This document shows positions 59,935 through 64,000 of a stretch of DNA of 64,000 bases, piece after piece. The stretch is taken from contig NZ_JAOQKC010000005.1 of NCBI RefSeq assembly GCF_025567165.1, positions 129,818-193,817 of the forward strand. The letters are read 5' to 3'. Source of the DNA: Laedolimicola ammoniilytica (GTDB taxonomy: Bacteria > Bacillota > Clostridia > Lachnospirales > Lachnospiraceae). Made by a program: the position numbers and the translations under genes. Below the pieces are notes generated by a model. It worked only from the letters and a program-made list of their open reading frames with translations, ran no database searches and was not told where the DNA came from. Numbering within the stretch: position 1 is the stretch's first letter; each line of letters opens with the position of its first letter.

Positions 59935-59962
59935 ATTATAATGGAAAAAAAACAAAGAGCAA
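59935..59962 (-). promoter_or_regulatory. promoter of the YhgE pair
   Basis: On the minus strand TTGCTC (59957-59962), 16 bases and TATAAT (59935-59940). Confidence 0.65.
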
Positions 59963-59967
59963 TGACC

Positions 59968-59992
59968 AGTATGTTTTGTTTCGTAACATACT
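59968..59992. promoter_or_regulatory. candidate TetR operator
   Basis: AGTATGTT (59968-59975) and AACATACT (59985-59992) are perfect inverted halves with a 9-base spacer, in the gap between the TetR and YhgE genes, directly next to the -35 box of the YhgE promoter. Confidence 0.7.
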
Positions 59993-60023
59993 ACACAGTT
60001 GTGAATAAAGTGAGTACAGAATC

Positions 60024-60593
60024 ATGGACAAAAGAATCAGTAAGACCCGGGACGCTATCATTGACGCTTATCTGGAATTGATTTTTGAGAAAAAAGAGCA
60101 GAAGATTACCATTTCCGAGCTGGCCCAGCGGGCCAACATCGCCCGCAAGACCTTTTACCTCCACTATGAATCCCTGGAGGATATCATGCGGGACGCCGCC
60201 CATCGAAAGATAGACGAGCTTCTTCATATTCTTGAGAAAAAGAGATTCTTTTCCAATCCTTTCGAGACGGACGTATTATTTCAGTCTCTGAATCAGCTGA
60301 TGGAACCGGATATTGAATTTTACCGCTTTCTTTCCAGGGAAAATCCCAATACCTTTTTCTGGACGGAAGTGAAGCGGATTATTATCAGTACCACCGTCGA
60401 GGTTTACCAGGATAAGGTGGATTTTCCTGCCCAGGAGCTGCGGCTTTACGCGGAATATTTCGTGGCGGGCGCAGTGGCCGTCTATGTAGCCTGGCTCCGC
60501 GGCGAACTGACCCTGCCGCTTTCGGATCTGGCGCGCATCTCCGGGGAGGCTACCTCCCATGGGATTCGGAAACCGAAGGAACTTAAGGCCTAG
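60024..60593 (+). CDS. TetR-family regulator
   Basis: 189 residues. The helix-turn-helix lies at 8-50 (RDAIIDAYLELIFEKKEQKITISELAQRANIARKTFYLHYESLEDIM). The ligand domain resembles the TetR_C_33-like form common in clostridia (FLSRENPNTFFWTEVKRIIIST and EYFVAGAVAVYVAWLRGE). It is divergent from the YhgE/Pip pair and separated by a palindrome typical of a TetR operator, so it probably represses the pair and itself. The inducer is unknown. Confidence 0.88.
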   Translation: MDKRISKTRDAIIDAYLELIFEKKEQKITISELAQRANIARKTFYLHYESLEDIMRDAAHRKIDELLHILEKKRFFSNPFETDVLFQSLNQLMEPDIEFYRFLSRENPNTFFWTEVKRIIISTTVEVYQDKVDFPAQELRLYAEYFVAGAVAVYVAWLRGELTLPLSDLARISGEATSHGIRKPKELKA

Positions 60594-60631
60594 GATTACG
60601 GACGAACGGCATCGGGTTACCATCCGATGAA

Positions 60632-60694
60632 AAAAGAAAAGGGAGAACACTCTTACAAGCAAGCTTGACGAATGTTCTCCCTTTTCTTTTTTAC
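60632..60694. terminator. bidirectional terminator between the TetR and GH18 genes
   Basis: AAAAGGGAGAACA (ending about 60649) pairs with TGTTCTCCCTTTT (60673-60685), with A-rich and T-rich outer sides, so it ends both convergent genes. Confidence 0.85.
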
Positions 60695-60714
60695 GCCGTT
60701 CTGGTTTTTTACGT

Positions 60715-62505
60715 TTAGTTGACGTATTTCAAAATCGTATCCCAGATATCCTGCCGCTCAAATCCGAGCTTCCATGCAGAAATACCCGCCAGGTTATATT
60801 CTTTAATCAGCGCCGCCTTCAGCGCGATGGATTCCTCTTCCTCCAGCCATACCTTATAGGTCTTGCCGTCGGACACATACTCCGCGTAATACTGGCCCGT
60901 GGTCTCGTCCCAGCTCTTTTCCGCGCCGTTGGTGGCCAGAATCTTGTCGATGGCGTCCATGCCGTAGGCTTTGCTGCTGACCACATTCGGTACATAATCA
61001 TCCGTGTCGGACTCCTGTGCCAGCTCCTCGGCGGTCTTAGGCCGCTCCTCCCAGAGCCTGGTGTAGAAGGGAACCGCATTGATGACCTTCTCCGCCGGAA
61101 CCTCCTTCAGCGTCTCCTCGATGCCCTCGCGCACCCAGTTAATACTTGCCACGCTTCCGGCCTCCTCGGAGCCCGCGTAATGCTCGTCATACCCCATGAT
61201 AATCAGGTAATCCGCCACCACGCCCTGCTCGGCCCTGTTATAGAAGCGATTGTGACCCGCCGGACGGTAATTATCCACAGAAAGGATGATGCCGTTCAGG
61301 CGGCACATAATGGACAGCTCCCGCAGGAACTCCACATAGCCCTTGGCGGACTCCTCATTGATGTACTCGAAGTCGATATTGATGCCGTCCAGATCGAACT
61401 CGATGGCCTTAGCGATCAGATTGCTGACCAGCCGCTGTCTGGATGAGGTCCGGGACAGAATCTCCTTGTCGGTAATGCTGTCCTTGTGGGTGATATCCTC
61501 CACCAGCGCCCACACCTCGATGTTGTTCTGATGGCAGTAGTTTACATAAGTCTGGCTTGCCAGAGAATCAATGTTGCCGTCATCATCCTTCAGGAAGAAC
61601 CAGGTGGGAGAAATGGTGGTCAGACCCTTGGTATTCGCAATGGTCTCCAGCACCTTGCTGTTGGCGTCCGCGTTGGTCACCTGATGCCATGCCATATTGA
61701 TGGTATAATCCTTGGAAATGTTCGTGTACTCGGGCTCGGTGTAATTGGACTCGGTGGTCTCCTCACCCTTCTGGCCCAGGTATTTATTGCGGATGTAGCC
61801 GATGAAGCCATTTGAAGTGCGCACCTTGGTCCAGTCGCCCACGTCCTCCTTCTCCTCCAGCACATACAGGATATCGCCCTTGGCTACATCGGTCAGAATC
61901 GGACTCTTGATGCCTGCCCGGTAGCGGACATTACCGTTCTTCTTCACGGTCGCTGTCTCCGCAGTGCCGAATTTGGTCTTGATATTGACGCGGTTTACCT
62001 CGTCCGTCATCAGCTCATACTGAATACCGGTATATTTCTGAATATATTTCAAGGCCACATAAGCCGTATCGCCGTCCACCTTCACCGGCGTGTAATCCTC
62101 GGTGTAGGACTGCTTCGCCACCGTATAGGTATTGCTTCCCACAGAAGCGGTAATCAGCTCCGTCGGCGTCGTATACAACAGCAGATTTTCCTGGGAATCC
62201 CAGTAGAAACGGGAATTCAGGTAATCATACAGGGTATCAGTGGTCACATAGGGCTCGCCGTCGATGATTTTGGCCTTAAAGTCCATCATCTGATCATTTA
62301 AAATCACTGCCGCCTCGTCGCCGGTCGTCACCTCAAAATAAGTATTCCAGCTCATGCGCTCCTTGGAGGGGCTATATTTCTCATAAAGGAAAGCGAACAT
62401 TATGCCTGCCAGAATCAGCACAGCCAGTACAAGTACTGCCAGCATGGGCGCCGCGTTTCGTCTTCCCCGGGATCTTCTTCGTCTCTTTCGTTTTGTCGTT
62501 GCCAT
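60715..62505 (-). CDS. membrane-anchored SH3 and GH18 glycosidase
   Basis: 596 residues. A basic N-terminus (KRKRRRRSRGRR) and one helix (about 20-42) anchor it, with the bulk outside. Domains in order: a copper-amine-oxidase-N-like/stalk region (about 55-180), a bacterial SH3 (about 185-245, VKKNGNVRYRAGIKSPILTDVAKGD), and a GH18 catalytic domain (about 260-596). The GH18 motif is complete: FDLDGINIDFEYI, with proton donor Glu near 380. This plan resembles spore-cortex or wall glucosaminidases such as SleL/YaaH. It is preceded by a leader of about 380 bases. Confidence 0.88.
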   Translation of the reverse strand: MATTKRKRRRRSRGRRNAAPMLAVLVLAVLILAGIMFAFLYEKYSPSKERMSWNTYFEVTTGDEAAVILNDQMMDFKAKIIDGEPYVTTDTLYDYLNSRFYWDSQENLLLYTTPTELITASVGSNTYTVAKQSYTEDYTPVKVDGDTAYVALKYIQKYTGIQYELMTDEVNRVNIKTKFGTAETATVKKNGNVRYRAGIKSPILTDVAKGDILYVLEEKEDVGDWTKVRTSNGFIGYIRNKYLGQKGEETTESNYTEPEYTNISKDYTINMAWHQVTNADANSKVLETIANTKGLTTISPTWFFLKDDDGNIDSLASQTYVNYCHQNNIEVWALVEDITHKDSITDKEILSRTSSRQRLVSNLIAKAIEFDLDGINIDFEYINEESAKGYVEFLRELSIMCRLNGIILSVDNYRPAGHNRFYNRAEQGVVADYLIIMGYDEHYAGSEEAGSVASINWVREGIEETLKEVPAEKVINAVPFYTRLWEERPKTAEELAQESDTDDYVPNVVSSKAYGMDAIDKILATNGAEKSWDETTGQYYAEYVSDGKTYKVWLEEEESIALKAALIKEYNLAGISAWKLGFERQDIWDTILKYVN

Positions 62506-62887
62506 AGCAGAAACCTCCTATCGGGTCTATCATAACAGAATTTTCTTCCCACGTCACCCATTTTCGACAGGTTTTACGGCATTTTTTCAGCGGATGAAGC
62601 TTACGGCCCGGTCTGTAAGGCTCGGAGGGGACCTCGCCTGTTTTCACGACTTCGGGCCGCAGCCGCCCGCTCCCCAAAAGGAGATCGTGATATATTATTC
62701 CGGAAAAGACCGCCGTTACTCTCTCTGAAAACTCTTTATCTGTCAATCGTGGAAAACGCACCGATGCGGTGCCTGAGAAATACGGTTCATCCGCCATGGC
62801 GGACCTCCGTAGATAAAAGCCTGGCTTACCCTGGGCTTCTGTAAAAATCGTGTTCTGCGCTGCCTCCCTTCCCCGGGCGGCTTTTCC
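62506..62887 (-). ncRNA. long structured 5' leader of the GH18 gene
   Basis: From the promoter at 62894-62923 to the ATG lies about 380 bases without a convincing ORF. GGAAAAGCCGCC near its 5' end pairs with GGCGGTCTTTTCC about 190 bases later, closing a region with TCCGCC/GGCGGA inside ACGG/CCGT, GCACCG/CGGTGC, and single-stranded TAAGCCAGGC and TCTCAGG segments. This is riboswitch-like. I tried c-di-AMP (ydaO), glycine, c-di-GMP and lysine patterns and could not match any fully. Confidence 0.5.
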
Positions 62888-62893
62888 AGATTC

Positions 62894-62923
62894 ATTATAA
62901 CCTTCTCTTTCCCCAAAATGCAA
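62894..62923 (-). promoter_or_regulatory. promoter of the GH18 gene
   Basis: On the minus strand TTGCAT (62918-62923), 18 bases and TATAAT (62894-62899). Confidence 0.65.
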
Positions 62924-62993
62924 GCAAATTGGAAAATTTATGAAATTTTTAGACATGGCCAGAATTTTTCACAATTTCCTTGCAGATTCAATA

Positions 62994-63022
62994 TTGTATC
63001 TCCCTGCTGTTTTGTATATAAT
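62994..63022 (+). promoter_or_regulatory. promoter of mecA
   Basis: TTGTAT (62994-62999), 17 bases and TATAAT (63017-63022), about 40 bases before the ATG. Confidence 0.65.
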
Positions 63023-63068
63023 AGAGTTGAAACCCTTTTGAGATTTTATTTATTGGATGTGAGGATAT

Positions 63069-63827
63069 ATGAAGATAGAAAAGATAAACGACAACCAGAT
63101 ACGCTGCACCCTGACCAGAGACGATCTGAATAACCGTCAGATCAAGCTCAGTGAACTGGCCTACGGTACAGAAAAGGCAAAAGAGCTGTTTCGGGATATG
63201 ATGCAGCAGGCAGCCATCGAATTTGGTTTCGAGGCTGACAATATTCCGCTGATGATCGAAGCGATCCCCCTGCCCAATGAATGTATCGTCCTGATCATTA
63301 CCAAGGTAGAGGATCCGGAGGAGCTGGATACCCGCTTCGCCAAATTCGCGCCGGGCGGCGACAATACCGTTCCCGCTCCTGAGGAGTTGGGCGACCTGGG
63401 CGGTCTCCTGCCGGAAGGCGCTGACAATGTCTTAGACATGTTCAAGAAGCTCATTGAAAAGAAGCTTCAGGACTCCACCGCCTCCAGCAAGGAGGAGCAG
63501 GCAGAAAAGGCCGTCTCTCTCGCTTCCGAGATTGACCTGACCCGCCTGTATTCCTTCCCGGATCTGGATACGATCATCGACGCGGCCCATGTGCTTCAGG
63601 GCTTCTATCAGGGTCACAACTCCCTGTACCGTCTGAAGCGGGACGGCGACTACTGCCTGATTATCCACAAGAGCAGCCACACCCCGGAAGAATTCAACAA
63701 GATTTCCAATATTCTCTCCGAGTACGGCAGCAACGAAAGATACTCCTCCGCAGGCGAGGCTTACCTGGCTGAGCATGAGGATCTGCTGATTGCAGGCGAG
63801 GCGCTGCAGAAGCTGGCTGGACTGTAA
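63069..63827 (+). CDS. mecA: MecA-family adaptor protein
   Basis: 252 residues. The N-terminal part MKIEKINDNQIRCTLTRDDLNNRQIKLSELAYGTEKAKELFRDMMQQA is the MecA substrate-binding domain, an acidic linker follows (about 90-150), and the C-terminal part (about 155-250, LYSFPDLDTIIDAAHVLQGFYQGHNSLYRLKRDGDYCLIIHK) is the ClpC-binding domain. In Bacillus MecA delivers ComK and other proteins to ClpCP for degradation. Here it probably has a general adaptor role; no competence genes are visible. It has its own promoter and terminator hairpin. Confidence 0.9.
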   Translation: MKIEKINDNQIRCTLTRDDLNNRQIKLSELAYGTEKAKELFRDMMQQAAIEFGFEADNIPLMIEAIPLPNECIVLIITKVEDPEELDTRFAKFAPGGDNTVPAPEELGDLGGLLPEGADNVLDMFKKLIEKKLQDSTASSKEEQAEKAVSLASEIDLTRLYSFPDLDTIIDAAHVLQGFYQGHNSLYRLKRDGDYCLIIHKSSHTPEEFNKISNILSEYGSNERYSSAGEAYLAEHEDLLIAGEALQKLAGL

Positions 63828-63843
63828 AACAGACTGCATAACG

Positions 63844-63914
63844 AATCCCCGGACTCTGTTCTGTTATTTTCCGAATCTACGGAAGCATCTACAGAACAGA
63901 ATCCGGGGGTTTAG
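63844..63914 (+). terminator. hairpin after mecA
   Basis: CCCCGGACTCTGTTCTGT pairs with ACAGAACAGAATCCGGGG (one mismatch) around about 28 bases. Only GTTTAG follows, so it is a weak terminator or a stabilising stem. Nothing further is visible to the window end. Confidence 0.6.
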
Positions 63915-64000
63915 ACTAAAAAATTATAAACGAAGTAGTCTCTAAAAGCGCATTTCCCCCTTACCCCATAAATTTGTTGATTTTCAAATCTATGCAGCTG

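Noticed and set aside
62640..62880. Glycine or c-di-AMP riboswitch
   Set aside because: TCTCAGG and CCCGAA-like fragments exist, but the defining cores of both families are missing.
62381..62956. 191-codon ORF across the GH18 leader
   Set aside because: It runs out of frame into the GH18 gene and crosses the promoter; composition and hairpins fit a non-coding leader.

Overview
The window looks like a chromosome segment of a spore-forming, anaerobic, carbohydrate-fermenting Clostridia species, most likely Lachnospiraceae. The evidence is sporulation genes (spoVT, spoVG, a CwlD-type amidase), Firmicutes-style sigma-A promoters and AGGAGG ribosome sites, DnaD and DnaI-type replication proteins, MecA, a GlgC/GlgD pair, and many ABC sugar-uptake genes. 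Most coding DNA is GC-rich (37 of 60 bases in one line I counted, 28021-28080). The stretch 560-2110 is clearly AT-rich (20 of 60 at 1681-1740).

Layout. 1-2230: a collapsed cobalt/nickel ECF transporter remnant, then an AT-rich HipA-like/HIRAN gene pair beside tRNA-Gln. 2386-9382: metal efflux, pncB, and LysR divergent from aspA with a sodium symporter. 9531-16613: a leftward alpha-glucan operon (binding protein, two permeases, LacI regulator, ATPase, HPr-like protein, malQ) behind a promoter with two LacI operators. 16805-20493: a zinc-ribbon protein, spoVT, D-lactate dehydrogenase and a divergent acetate-kinase-like gene. 20755-33161: a secreted GH25 lysozyme, two parvulin-like lipoproteins, mfd, pth, spoVG and glgCD, all leftward. 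33651-38653: murC, DnaD protein, DnaI-like loader and prs, rightward, with a dense DnaA-box cluster between murC and the DnaD gene. spoVG, prs, pth, mfd and spoVT are the same genes that form a near-origin block in Bacillus subtilis, here rearranged.

38914-64000: a two-component system with a triplicated gene end, a GT-C-like membrane protein, and a ketose operon (allulose/tagatose 3-epimerase, PfkB kinase, class II aldolase) under a divergent LacI regulator. That operon's ABC transporter has collapsed into an RbsA/RbsB chimera with a nonsense codon. Then come fucI with AraC, a nucleotide-salvage cluster (rpiB, upp, dCMP deaminase), cwlD, a TetR-controlled pair of YhgE/Pip membrane proteins, a GH18 protein behind a long structured leader, and mecA.

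The least explained parts are non-coding. At least three families of dispersed elements occur in pairs, and their stems keep pairing while the sequence changes. A roughly 245-nt hairpin with a 30-bp core lies between spoVG and pth. An 86-bp unit repeats the 3' end of the response-regulator gene. Two transporter operons reduced to chimeric ORFs and one truncated kinase point to repeated internal deletion, or to assembly error, which should be excluded first.
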